Both the position numbers and the translations under genes were made by a program. The notes beneath the pieces were generated by a model that saw nothing but the letters and a program-made list of their open reading frames with translations, was not told the DNA's origin and ran no database searches. This document shows, one piece after another, positions 9,348 to 17,650 of a stretch of 64,000 nt of DNA. Within the stretch, counting starts at the first letter, position 1, and each line of letters begins with the position of its first letter. This DNA is from Bacteroidaceae bacterium (GTDB lineage Bacteria > Bacteroidota > Bacteroidia > Bacteroidales > Bacteroidaceae): contig JAFROT010000013.1 in NCBI GenBank assembly GCA_017429525.1, positions 1 to 64,000 of the forward strand, read 5' to 3'.

Positions 9348-10681
9348 CCAAGACCTCTCCTTGTTTCTTATATTTCATCTGCTCTGTTTCAGCAATGGGC
9401 GGCCTGCTGTTTGGCTACGACTGGGTAGTCATCGGTGGCGCCAAACCCTTCTATGAGCTCTACTTCGGCATCGCCGATTCGCCCGTAATGCAGGGCGTAG
9501 CCATGACGACAGCACTCATTGGCTGTCTTGTCGGCGCCATGGTGGCAGGTGCCGCAGCCGACCGCTATGGTCGCAAGCCACTGCTGACGACTTCTGCCGT
9601 ATTGTTCACCGTCTCGGCTATCGGAACGGGACTGTTCAACGATTTCACCATATTCAATATAGCGCGCTTTGTTGGCGGCGTGGGCATCGGCGTAGCATCA
9701 GCCTTGGCACCCATGTATATCGCCGAAGTAAGCCCGGCCAACATTCGCGGCCGTATGGTGAGCCTCAACCAAATGACCATCGTGCTGGGCATCCTGGCAG
9801 CACAGGTAGTGAATATGCTGCTGGCACGCGACACCAACGTGGTCGAGAGTCAGGCATGGAACGTGACTTGGGGGTGGCGATGGATGTTCTGGGCCGAGAC
9901 CGTGCCTGCTGCGCTGTTCCTCGTGATGAGTTTTTTTATCCCGGAGAGTCCGGTGTTTCTTAGAATGACGAATGAAGAATCTCGCTCAGCTCGGAATGAC
10001 GAATTTAATGTACCTTCAAGTACTGTGGGGTATTCTCATTTGTCATTCGTTATTCGTCATTCATCATTCAGAAAGGTATTGCTGCTGGGCCTCTTCATCG
10101 CCGTCTTCCAACAGTGGTGCGGCACGAATGTCATCTTCAACTACGCCCAGGAGATTTTCGTGGGGGCAGGTTTCGACGTGGACGGCATGTTCATCAACAT
10201 CGTCATCACTGGCGTGGCCAACGTGCTGTTCACCTTCGTGGCGCTCTACACCATCGAGAAGTGGGGCCGCCGTACGCTGATGCTGTTGGGCGCCGGCGGA
10301 CTGGGCATCATTTATGCCGTCTTGGGATTCTGCTACTACCAGCATCTGACGGGCTTCGCCATGGTGGCGCTCGTCGTGGCTGCCATCTCGGTCTATGCCA
10401 TGACGCTCGGTCCTGTCACGTGGACACTCTTGGCCGAAATCTTCCCCAACCGCATCCGTGGCGTGGCGATGGCCACCTGCACGTTTGCCCTGTGGGTAGG
10501 CTGCTGCACGCTTACCTTCTCCTTCCCCTCGATGAATGCGGCCCTTGGCAGCAGCGGCACCTTCTGGGTCTATGCCGCTATCTGCGCTTTCGCCTTCGTG
10601 TTCCTCTATCGCAATTGCCCTGAGACAAAGGGCAAAAGCCTTGAGGAACTGGAGAAAGAACTAGTGGCTGAGGATCAATAA
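9344..10681 (+). CDS. MFS sugar porter (XylE-like)
   Basis: A 445-residue inner-membrane transporter of the sugar porter family, expected to have 12 helices. Family motifs: GGLLFGYDWVVIGG in helix 1, DRYGRKPLL in loop 2-3, the PESPVFL motif at the end of helix 6, and PETKGKSLEELE at the C-terminus. It likely moves a monosaccharide with H+, plausibly the galactose or related sugar released by the upstream GH35 and GH2 enzymes (inferred from the cluster). Residues about 207-243 in the central cytoplasmic loop are encoded by an inserted ATGACGAAT-type element, in frame; a loop position would tolerate this. ATG overlaps the GH2 stop. Confidence 0.92.
   Translation: MTKTSPCFLYFICSVSAMGGLLFGYDWVVIGGAKPFYELYFGIADSPVMQGVAMTTALIGCLVGAMVAGAAADRYGRKPLLTTSAVLFTVSAIGTGLFNDFTIFNIARFVGGVGIGVASALAPMYIAEVSPANIRGRMVSLNQMTIVLGILAAQVVNMLLARDTNVVESQAWNVTWGWRWMFWAETVPAALFLVMSFFIPESPVFLRMTNEESRSARNDEFNVPSSTVGYSHLSFVIRHSSFRKVLLLGLFIAVFQQWCGTNVIFNYAQEIFVGAGFDVDGMFINIVITGVANVLFTFVALYTIEKWGRRTLMLLGAGGLGIIYAVLGFCYYQHLTGFAMVALVVAAISVYAMTLGPVTWTLLAEIFPNRIRGVAMATCTFALWVGCCTLTFSFPSMNAALGSSGTFWVYAAICAFAFVFLYRNCPETKGKSLEELEKELVAEDQ
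9962..10072 (+). repeat. ATGACGAAT palindromic element, in-frame copy 1 (MFS gene)
   Basis: About 111 bp. The left arm has AGAATGACGAATGAAGAATC and GCTCGGAATGACGAATTT; the centre has ACCTTCAAGT; the right arm has TTGTCATTCGTTATTCGTCA. Left and right arms are mutually complementary. The same blocks occur in the same order at 20254-20436 in an unrelated gene. Insert length is a multiple of three. Confidence 0.85.
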
Positions 10682-10737
10682 TCAATCACGAAAGTACGAT
10701 ATTCCGAAATAAAGACAAAACGAAACAAAGAATAATA

Positions 10738-13700
10738 ATGGAAGTAAAAGCTTGGCGTGAAATCGTCACCATTCCCACTTATGAGGTTGGCAAACCTGAG
10801 AAGAACCCCATCTTCCTGGAGAAGCGCGTCTATCAGGGTTCGAGCGGCGTCGTCTATCCCTACCCCGTTATCGAGAAGATTGCCGACGAGAAGACGGGCC
10901 GTGAGTATCTGGCCGTATGGCTTGAGAACGAATACATCAAGGTAATGATTCTGCCCGAGCTGGGCGGACGCGTGCAGATGGCCTACGACAAGATTCGCGA
11001 GCGCCATTTCGTCTACTACAACCACGTCATCAAGCCCGCGCTAGTGGGCCTCGCAGGGCCTTGGATCAGCGGGGGCATCGAGTTCAACTGGCCGCAGCAC
11101 CACCGCCCATCTACCTACATGCCCGTGGACCATCGGATTGAAGCGGGCGAGGACGGCAGCGTGACCGTATGGTGCAACGAGATGGAACGTATGTTCCACC
11201 AGAAAGGGCTCGTGGGCTTTACGCTGCGCCCCGGTTGTGCTTACCTCGAGATTAACGGACGCCTCTCGAACCGCACTCCCCTACCCCAGACTTTCCTCTG
11301 GTGGGCCAATCCCGCCGTGGAGGTGAACGACCAGTACCAAAGCGTCTTCCCGCCCGACGTGAACGCCGTCTTCGACCACGGCAAACGTGCCGTCTCGAGC
11401 TTCCCCATCGCCACAGGCACATACTACAAGATGGACTACTCGGCAGGCGTGGACATCTCCAACTACAGAAATATCAAAGTGCCCACTTCCTACATGGCCG
11501 TCAACTCGAAATACGACTTCGAAGGCGGCTACGAGAACGACACTCAAGCGGGTATGCTCCACGTCGCCAGCCACCATTTCTCACCCGGCAAGAAGCAGTG
11601 GACCTGGGGCAACGGCGACTTCGGCCGAGCGTGGGACAGGAACCTGACCGACTGCGTCGAAAATGAAGAATGGGAAAAGGGAAAGGGGAAATCGGCTGCG
11701 CACGACGGACAGCAAGAAGACATTATCCATTGTCCATTATCCATTGAGAAGCTACGTCCTGGTTTCCGCCCCTACATCGAACTGATGGCGGGTGTCTACA
11801 CCGAGAACCAGCCGGACTTCACGTGGCTGATGCCTTACGAAGAGAAGCAGTTCACGCAGTACTTCATGCCCTATCGCGAGCTGGGCGTGGTCAAGCAGGC
11901 CACGAAGGACTTCGTGTTCAGTATCGAGGAAATAAGAGGTGACGAGAATAAGGGAATAGGAGGTGTAGAAAATAAGATAAAAAGAAAAGACGAGGGGAAT
12001 CGCGTTCGCTTCAAGGTGCTGGCCACGTCGAAGCAGCGGGTGCAGCTGGTGCTGACGGCCCACGGCGAGGACTATTATAATAAGGTAGTGACGCTCACGC
12101 CCGAGGAGGTGCTGACGGAGGTGGTGGACGTGAGAGACACCCAACTGAGCGACCTCACATTCTACATCTGCCGCGAGCAGCCTGCGCTGGTGGCCCGTGA
12201 CCAGAAATGGACCTACAAGGGAGTGCCCCTCCTCACCTGGCATGCCGAGCCCGACGAGGTGCGCCCCATCCCCGATTCTGCTGAAGCTGCCCTGCCGCCT
12301 GTCGAGTGCAAGACGTGCGACCAGCTCTACCTGACGGGCTTACACCTGGAGCAGTACCGCCACGCAACATGGTCGGCCCTCGACTACTATGAGGAGGCCC
12401 TGCGCCGCGACCCCAACGACGTGCGCTGCCTCAACCAGGTGGGACTCTGGTACCTGCGCCGCGGACGCTTCGAGAAAGCCGAGCATTACCTACGCCACGC
12501 CGTGAAGATATGGCAGCGCCGCAACCCCAACCCCTACGACGGCGAGCCCATCTTCAACCTCGCCCTCTCGCTGAAATTCCAGTTTCGCAAGCAGGAAGCC
12601 TACGAGCTGTTCTGGAAATCGACGTGGAACAAGGCATGGGCCGATGCCGGCTACTTCGAAGCAGCCTGCATCAGCGTTTCCGAGATGCGCTTAGACGATG
12701 CCCTCGATGAACTCAACCGCTGCCTTATCTTCAACAACTGCAACCACAAGGCACGCGCCCTGAAGGCCGTAGTACTGCGAATGTTACAGGAGTGCAAGCA
12801 GAAAGGCGGTCTGCAAATGGGTAGCTCACAGGAACTGAACGAGCGGTTGTCGCTCATCAAGGAATCATTGCGACTGGATCCCTGCAACTACGGCATCCGC
12901 TACGAGCAGTATCTGCTGACCAAGGACAAGGACCTGCTGAAGGACATGACCGAGATGATGCATGGCAATGCGTACAACTATCATGAACTGGCCCTCGACT
13001 ACGCGCAGGCCGGGCTATGGCAGGAATGTATCGACATACTGCGCATGTGCAAGACAAAGCACCCGCTTACCTATTATTATATGGGGTGGGCACAACTGGG
13101 CCAAGGCGACGCCGTAGCTGCCAACGACCTGTTCGAACAGGCTGAGAAGATTGACAGCTACTGCTGCTTCCCCAACCGCCTGGAGGACGTCGTGGTGCTG
13201 AACATGGCCAAGACCTTGAACCCCGACGGAGCCCGTGCACCTTACTACCTCGGCTGCCTCTACTACGACAAGCGGCAGTACGATCTCGCCATCGAGAACT
13301 GGGAACTTTCGGCACGTCTCGACCCGCAGTTCCCCACCGTATGGCGCAACCTCGCTCTCGCCCGTTTCAACAAGCAGGGCCGACAGGAAGAAGCTGTGGA
13401 GTATATGGAGCGTGCCTTCCATCTTGACGAGAATGACGAGCGCGTACTCATGGAGCTGGACCAGCTCTACAAACGTCTGCAGCGTCCTCACGCCGAGCGC
13501 CTTGCCTTCTTGCAGCAGTACCCCAAACTTATCCAGCGACGCGACGACCTCGTGCTGGAAGAGATAACGCTGCTGAATCAGATAGGCCGCTACGAGGAGG
13601 CCATGTACAAACTCGACGCCCACCAGTTCCATCCTTGGGAAGGAGGCGAAGGCAAAGTGCCTGCGCAATACCAGATCTGCCGCGTAGAGCAAGCGAAACG

Positions 13701-14403
13701 CTTGCTCACAGAGGACACAGAGGAGACAGAGAGCACAGAGAGAGCAAAAAGGGCTGCGGGCAAAGAGAAAAGTGAGAAGGCCGTAGGCGCGGAGAGGATT
13801 CAGCATGCTATCGAGTTGTTGAACGAGTGCTTGGAATATCCTCATCACCTCGGCGAAGGAAAGCTCTATGGCACGCAGGAGAATGATTTCCACTACCTCC
13901 TCGGCCTCGCTTACGAACGGCAAGGCGACCTCGAACAGGCACGTCGCCACTACGAGCTGGCCACAGAAGGTCCTACAGAACCTGCCGCTGCCATGTACTA
14001 CAACGACGCCAAGCCCGACAAGATTTTCTATGCTGCCCTCGCCTACCGCCGCCTGGCCGCCCTCGAAGCGACAAACGACAAGCAAGATGAAGCCCAAATG
14101 GTAAATAGTAAATCTTTAAATAGTAAATCAAATGGTTTGTGCTACAAGCTTATTAACTACGGCCAGCAGCACATTTTCGAGAAGCAGACGATGGACTATT
14201 TCGCCGTCTCGCTGCCCGACCTGCTCATCTGGGACGGCGACCTGCAGCAGAAGAACACCGTCCACTGCAACCTTATGATGGCCCTCGGACACATCGGCCT
14301 GGGCAATACCGAGAAGGGGCTCCGATTCCTCCAAGAAGTAGAGAATATGGACGTGAACCACTCCGTTCCCCACGCCATGCGCACCCTGCTGCCTCTGCTT
14401 TAG
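10738..14403 (+). CDS. DUF5107 and TPR-repeat protein
   Basis: A 1221-residue protein with no signal peptide, probably cytoplasmic. The N-terminal part (about 1-400) is a DUF5107 domain (ENEYIKVMILPELGGRVQMAYDK, split here as ENEYIKVMILPE and LGGRVQ), a beta-sandwich resembling aldose-epimerase-like folds. From about 515 it is built of tetratricopeptide repeats (LDYYEEALRRDPNDVRC, AEHYLRHAV). Proteins of this type sit in Bacteroidetes glycan clusters with unknown function. Four segments are encoded by low-complexity repeats in frame: about 308-337, 398-420, 990-1014 and 1122-1131. The protein is therefore longer than it would otherwise be. It follows the sugar porter by 56 bases and ends at a strong hairpin. 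Confidence 0.85.
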   Translation: MEVKAWREIVTIPTYEVGKPEKNPIFLEKRVYQGSSGVVYPYPVIEKIADEKTGREYLAVWLENEYIKVMILPELGGRVQMAYDKIRERHFVYYNHVIKPALVGLAGPWISGGIEFNWPQHHRPSTYMPVDHRIEAGEDGSVTVWCNEMERMFHQKGLVGFTLRPGCAYLEINGRLSNRTPLPQTFLWWANPAVEVNDQYQSVFPPDVNAVFDHGKRAVSSFPIATGTYYKMDYSAGVDISNYRNIKVPTSYMAVNSKYDFEGGYENDTQAGMLHVASHHFSPGKKQWTWGNGDFGRAWDRNLTDCVENEEWEKGKGKSAAHDGQQEDIIHCPLSIEKLRPGFRPYIELMAGVYTENQPDFTWLMPYEEKQFTQYFMPYRELGVVKQATKDFVFSIEEIRGDENKGIGGVENKIKRKDEGNRVRFKVLATSKQRVQLVLTAHGEDYYNKVVTLTPEEVLTEVVDVRDTQLSDLTFYICREQPALVARDQKWTYKGVPLLTWHAEPDEVRPIPDSAEAALPPVECKTCDQLYLTGLHLEQYRHATWSALDYYEEALRRDPNDVRCLNQVGLWYLRRGRFEKAEHYLRHAVKIWQRRNPNPYDGEPIFNLALSLKFQFRKQEAYELFWKSTWNKAWADAGYFEAACISVSEMRLDDALDELNRCLIFNNCNHKARALKAVVLRMLQECKQKGGLQMGSSQELNERLSLIKESLRLDPCNYGIRYEQYLLTKDKDLLKDMTEMMHGNAYNYHELALDYAQAGLWQECIDILRMCKTKHPLTYYYMGWAQLGQGDAVAANDLFEQAEKIDSYCCFPNRLEDVVVLNMAKTLNPDGARAPYYLGCLYYDKRQYDLAIENWELSARLDPQFPTVWRNLALARFNKQGRQEEAVEYMERAFHLDENDERVLMELDQLYKRLQRPHAERLAFLQQYPKLIQRRDDLVLEEITLLNQIGRYEEAMYKLDAHQFHPWEGGEGKVPAQYQICRVEQAKRLLTEDTEETESTERAKRAAGKEKSEKAVGAERIQHAIELLNECLEYPHHLGEGKLYGTQENDFHYLLGLAYERQGDLEQARRHYELATEGPTEPAAAMYYNDAKPDKIFYAALAYRRLAALEATNDKQDEAQMVNSKSLNSKSNGLCYKLINYGQQHIFEKQTMDYFAVSLPDLLIWDGDLQQKNTVHCNLMMALGHIGLGNTEKGLRFLQEVENMDVNHSVPHAMRTLLPLL
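11661..11747 (+). repeat. In-frame word array 1 in DUF5107-TPR gene
   Basis: The left part is purine-rich (AATGAAGAATGGGAAAAGGG) and the right part is CATTATCCATTGTCCATTATCCATT, the near-complement type of word seen at 6545 and 20575. Codons stay open. Confidence 0.7.
11930..11997 (+). repeat. In-frame AT/purine-rich insert 2 in DUF5107-TPR gene
   Basis: A run of GAATAAGGGAATAGGAGG-like words encoding a Lys/Glu/Gly/Asn-rich segment between two conserved parts (SIEEI and RVRFKVLA). Composition differs sharply from flanking GC-rich codons. Confidence 0.6.
13706..13780 (+). repeat. In-frame ACAGAGGA-type insert 3 in DUF5107-TPR gene
   Basis: GAGGACACAGAGGAGACAGA-type words encode a Thr/Glu/Lys/Ala-rich segment (TEDTEETEST) in a TPR linker. 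No frame shift results. Confidence 0.65.
14101..14131 (+). repeat. In-frame AATAGTAAATC array 4 in DUF5107-TPR gene
   Basis: Two copies of AATAGTAAATC encode the VNSKSLNSKS stretch. The complementary word TTTACTATTTACTATTT lies at 60238-60255, across the 3' end of nqrC. Confidence 0.7.
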
Positions 14404-14426
14404 TAAGCCTTACGACATCATGAAAA

Positions 14427-14463
14427 AATCGTCCCCACTTGCCTGATGCAGGTGGGGGCGATT
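14427..14463 (+). terminator. Hairpin after the DUF5107-TPR gene
   Basis: A 16-bp stem (AATCGTCCCCACTTGC paired with GCAGGTGGGGGCGATT, two G-U pairs) with a 5-base loop, preceded by an A-run. It lies 24 bases past the stop and looks like an intrinsic, possibly two-way terminator. Confidence 0.7.
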
Positions 14464-14560
14464 GTCGTTTGAGGGCTTATAAATGATGAAAAATGGGCCA
14501 GGAAGAGACTTTTCGAAAGAAAAGTTTAGGAAAAAAGCGTGAGTATCGAGAAAAACGTGT

Positions 14561-14568
14561 ATTTTTGT
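14561..14568 (+). promoter_or_regulatory. -7 box for the M24 aminopeptidase gene
   Basis: TATTTTTG matches TAnnTTTG and lies 24 bases before ATG 14593. No good -33 partner is visible. The box falls inside the longer ORF from 14539, which supports 14593 as the start. Confidence 0.55.
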
Positions 14569-14592
14569 CACCAGAAAACCAATCTTTATGTT

Positions 14593-15990
14593 ATGAAAAT
14601 CAAGACTGAAAGCTACCTCCGCCGCCGCGCCCGCCTGAAGGCTGACATGGGTTCGGGCCTGCTGCTCTTCCTCGGCAACGCCGAGGTGGGCATGAACTAT
14701 GCTGACAACACTTACCGTTTCCGTCAGGACAGCACCTTTCTCTACTTCTTCGGTATGGACAACCCCGACCTCGCAGCCATCATCGACGTTGACGAGGACC
14801 GTGAGATCGTGTTTGGCAACGAACTGACTATCGACGACATCGTTTGGACGGGCACGATGCCTACGTTGCACGAACGCGCCGGCGCTTTCGGCATTACCGA
14901 CACCCGCCCCATGAGCGAGCTGAAGGCCTACATCGACCGCGCACGTTCCAAAGGCCAGCCCGTCCATTTCCTGCCGCCCTACCGAGGCGACCATCGCGTT
15001 TGGCTGTGGGAACTCTTAGGAGTGGAACCGGCAGCACAGCCGTCTGAAGCCAGCGTGCCTTTCATCAAGGCCATCGTGGCCCAGCGAAACCACAAGGACC
15101 TCGAGGAGATACGCCTCATCGAGCAGAGCGTGGACCTGAGCACAGAGATGCACTTGGCCGCCTATCGCACCGTGCGCCCCGGCATCCATGAGAGCCAAGT
15201 GGCAGCGGCCGTCGAAGAGGTGGCTTGCCGCCACGGCAACGCCCTCGCCTTCCCCACTATAGCAACCGTTCAGGGGCAGGTGCTCCACAACCACGGTTTC
15301 ATCCACGAGCTGAAGGAGGGCGACATCTTCCTGCTCGATGCCGGCGCCGAGACGCGCTCGCACTATGCCGGCGACCTCTCATCGTCGATGCCCGTGGACG
15401 AGCGCTTCACCGACCGACAGAAGACCATCTATGAGATTCACCTTCAGAGCTTCTACGCTGCCGTCGATACGCTTAAGGTCGGCGTGCCTTTCCGCGACGC
15501 TCACATTGCTGCTGCCACAAAAATCTGCGAGGGTATGAAGGCGCTCGGACTGATGAAAGGCGACCCCGCCGAGGCTGCACGCATCGGAGCCTACGCCCTC
15601 TTCTTCCCCTGCGGTCTCGGTCACATGGTGGGCCTTGACGTTCATAATATGGAGAACCTCGGCGAGCAGTATGTCGGTTACCTCGACGGCGACAAGAAAT
15701 CGACGCAATTCGGTTTTAAGTCGTTGCGCCTGGCACGCCCGCTGGAGCCCGGCTTCGTCTTCACCGTGGAGCCCGGCATCTATTTCATTCCCGAGTTGAT
15801 GGACAAGTGGCAGGCCGAGCATCAGTTCACCGACTTCATCTGCTATGACAAGCTCGCCCCCTGGCGCAATTTCACCGGTCTGCGCAACGAATTGAACTAC
15901 GCCGTCATGCCCGATGGGCAAGTCAAACTGCTTGGCAGCATCAAGAAGCCGATGACCGTAGAAGAGGTGTACGAAGCAAAAGAAAGGTAA
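14593..15990 (+). CDS. M24B Xaa-Pro aminopeptidase (aminopeptidase P family)
   Basis: A 465-residue cytoplasmic protein. Start 14593 is preferred because a -7 box lies just upstream and the N-domain begins right there (MKIKTESYLRRRARLK). The N-terminal creatinase-like domain (1-170) precedes a pita-bread fold with the dinuclear metal ligands: Asp in LLDAGAE, Asp in HYAGDLSS, His in GLGHMVGLDVH, Glu in TVEPGIYF and Glu in LRNELNYAV. It removes N-terminal residues preceding proline from peptides, with Mn2+ or similar metals. The sulfatase gene starts one base after its stop, so the two are co-transcribed, although the functional link is unclear. Confidence 0.92.
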   Translation: MKIKTESYLRRRARLKADMGSGLLLFLGNAEVGMNYADNTYRFRQDSTFLYFFGMDNPDLAAIIDVDEDREIVFGNELTIDDIVWTGTMPTLHERAGAFGITDTRPMSELKAYIDRARSKGQPVHFLPPYRGDHRVWLWELLGVEPAAQPSEASVPFIKAIVAQRNHKDLEEIRLIEQSVDLSTEMHLAAYRTVRPGIHESQVAAAVEEVACRHGNALAFPTIATVQGQVLHNHGFIHELKEGDIFLLDAGAETRSHYAGDLSSSMPVDERFTDRQKTIYEIHLQSFYAAVDTLKVGVPFRDAHIAAATKICEGMKALGLMKGDPAEAARIGAYALFFPCGLGHMVGLDVHNMENLGEQYVGYLDGDKKSTQFGFKSLRLARPLEPGFVFTVEPGIYFIPELMDKWQAEHQFTDFICYDKLAPWRNFTGLRNELNYAVMPDGQVKLLGSIKKPMTVEEVYEAKER

Positions 15991-15991
15991 G

Positions 15992-17566
15992 TTGAAGACA
16001 CACATTCCCGTAGCGCTGGCTACAATGGCCGTCGCCGTAACCTCGCTTGAGACACGAGCGGCTCGTGTCGCCCCGCCGAATATCATCCTTTTTATGGCGG
16101 ACGATATGGGCTGGCAGGATACGGCTGTACCCTTTTGGACGCAACGCACACCTCTGAACGACATCTACGAAACGCCCAATATGGAGCGGTTGGCCAGACA
16201 GGGAATGCTGTTCACGCAAGCTTATGCCAGTCCCATCAGTTCGCCCAGCCGTTGTTCGTTGTTGACGGGAACCAACGCCGCGCGCCACCGCGTGACCAAT
16301 TGGACATTCCGCAAAGGGCAGATGACCGATGGCGCAGACGATCAGCTCTCGCCACCCGATTGGAACTACAACGGGGTATGCCAGAACGTTGGCACGCCCA
16401 ACACCTTCGTTGCACGCTCCTTCGTGGATATCCTGCACGCAGCAGGCTACTACACTATCCATTGCGGCAAAGCCCATTGGGGAGCACAGGACACGCCTGG
16501 CGAATCGCCCTTGCACTTCGGGTTCGACGTCAATATTGCCGGGCATGCCGCCGGAGGGCCTGCCACCTATCTGAGCGAACGCAACTTCGGCCATGATGCC
16601 GAAGGACGACCTACGGCTCAGTTTGCCATCCCCGGTCTACGGAAGTACTGGGGCACGGGCACCTTCCTTACCGAAGCACTCACGCAGGAAGCCTTGGCTG
16701 CACTCCAGCAATGGCGAACAGACTACTCCGACATCCGTGACACATCACGCCTGGAGGAGAGGCATCCGTTCTTCCTGTATATGTCACATTACGCCGTCCA
16801 CATCCCCATCGACCGCGATATGCGCTTTTTTTACAAGTACCGCCGACGTGGCCTCTCGGAGAAAGAGGCAGCCTATGCTTCGCTCATCGAAGGCCTGGAC
16901 AAGAGTCTCGGCGATATCCTTGACTGGCTCGATCGGAATGACCAAGCAGAGAATACCGTCTTCCTCTTCATGAGCGATAACGGTGGCTACGCCACAGGTA
17001 CGGAGTGGCGCGACGAGCCCCTCTACACGCAGAATGCCCCGTTGCGCAGCGGCAAAGGTTCGCTCCTTGAAGGGGGTATTCGCGAACCGATGATCGTGCG
17101 ATGGCCCGGCATCGTCAGGGAGCATACTCGCTGCGACAGCTACCTGCTCATCGAAGACTTCTTCCCTACGATTCTAGAGATGGCAGGCATCAGGCACTAT
17201 CGCGTGCCACAAACCGTGGACGGACGGAGCTTCGTGCCCCTGCTGCGAGGAACAGGCGACCCCTCGCGAGGGCGTTCCTTGATTTGGAACTACCCGCATG
17301 TGTGGGGGAATCGCGGACCGGGCATCGACCTCAACTGCTCGATTCGCGAAGGCGACTGGAAACTCATTTACAGCTACAAGAGCGGACAGAAGGAGCTCTA
17401 CGATATCAGCCACGATATCAGCGAGCAGCACGACCTCTCGACTGCTCGTCCCGACCTCGTCCGTCGCCTCTCACGCCGACTGGGCAAGCGGCTCCGCGGC
17501 ATGAAAGCGCAGCGACCGACCGTGAAAGCCACAGGCATGCCTTGCCCCTGGCCCGACGAACTTTAA
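15992..17566 (+). CDS. Exported type I sulfatase, Ser-type formylglycine site
   Basis: A 524-residue protein. The start is TTG 15992, one base after the previous stop, giving a signal peptide (MKTHIPVALATMAVAV); ATG 16025 is an alternative. Alkaline-phosphatase-fold sulfatase: metal-binding MADDMGW near residue 36, active-site motif S83-S-P-S-R87, and the metal site FMSDNGGY. The modified residue is Ser rather than Cys, so formylglycine formation would need an anaerobic radical-SAM sulfatase-maturing enzyme (known for this motif class; none in the window). It hydrolyses sulfate esters on a glycan; the nearby GH35 and GH2 genes suggest a sulfated galactose-containing substrate, which is inference. 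Confidence 0.9.
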   Translation: MKTHIPVALATMAVAVTSLETRAARVAPPNIILFMADDMGWQDTAVPFWTQRTPLNDIYETPNMERLARQGMLFTQAYASPISSPSRCSLLTGTNAARHRVTNWTFRKGQMTDGADDQLSPPDWNYNGVCQNVGTPNTFVARSFVDILHAAGYYTIHCGKAHWGAQDTPGESPLHFGFDVNIAGHAAGGPATYLSERNFGHDAEGRPTAQFAIPGLRKYWGTGTFLTEALTQEALAALQQWRTDYSDIRDTSRLEERHPFFLYMSHYAVHIPIDRDMRFFYKYRRRGLSEKEAAYASLIEGLDKSLGDILDWLDRNDQAENTVFLFMSDNGGYATGTEWRDEPLYTQNAPLRSGKGSLLEGGIREPMIVRWPGIVREHTRCDSYLLIEDFFPTILEMAGIRHYRVPQTVDGRSFVPLLRGTGDPSRGRSLIWNYPHVWGNRGPGIDLNCSIREGDWKLIYSYKSGQKELYDISHDISEQHDLSTARPDLVRRLSRRLGKRLRGMKAQRPTVKATGMPCPWPDEL

Positions 17567-17596
17567 CGCTGTTCAAACAGAAAAACTTACAAAAAT

Positions 17597-17627
17597 TTTG
17601 TTCCACTCATTTTTTCATATACCTTTG
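17597..17627 (+). promoter_or_regulatory. Bacteroidetes-type promoter for glycyl radical enzyme
   Basis: TTTG at 17597-17600 and TACCTTTG at 17620-17627 with exactly 19 bases between. The start codon at 17651 lies 23 bases after the -7 box, so the leader is short. Confidence 0.85.
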
Positions 17628-17650
17628 CAGCGCAAAACATAACGTAGAAT

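Noticed and set aside
13015-14097. Minus-strand open frame of 360 codons opposite the DUF5107-TPR gene
   Set aside because: Shadow of a real gene; no motif, no promoter, and it breaks off inside the repeat inserts of the true gene.
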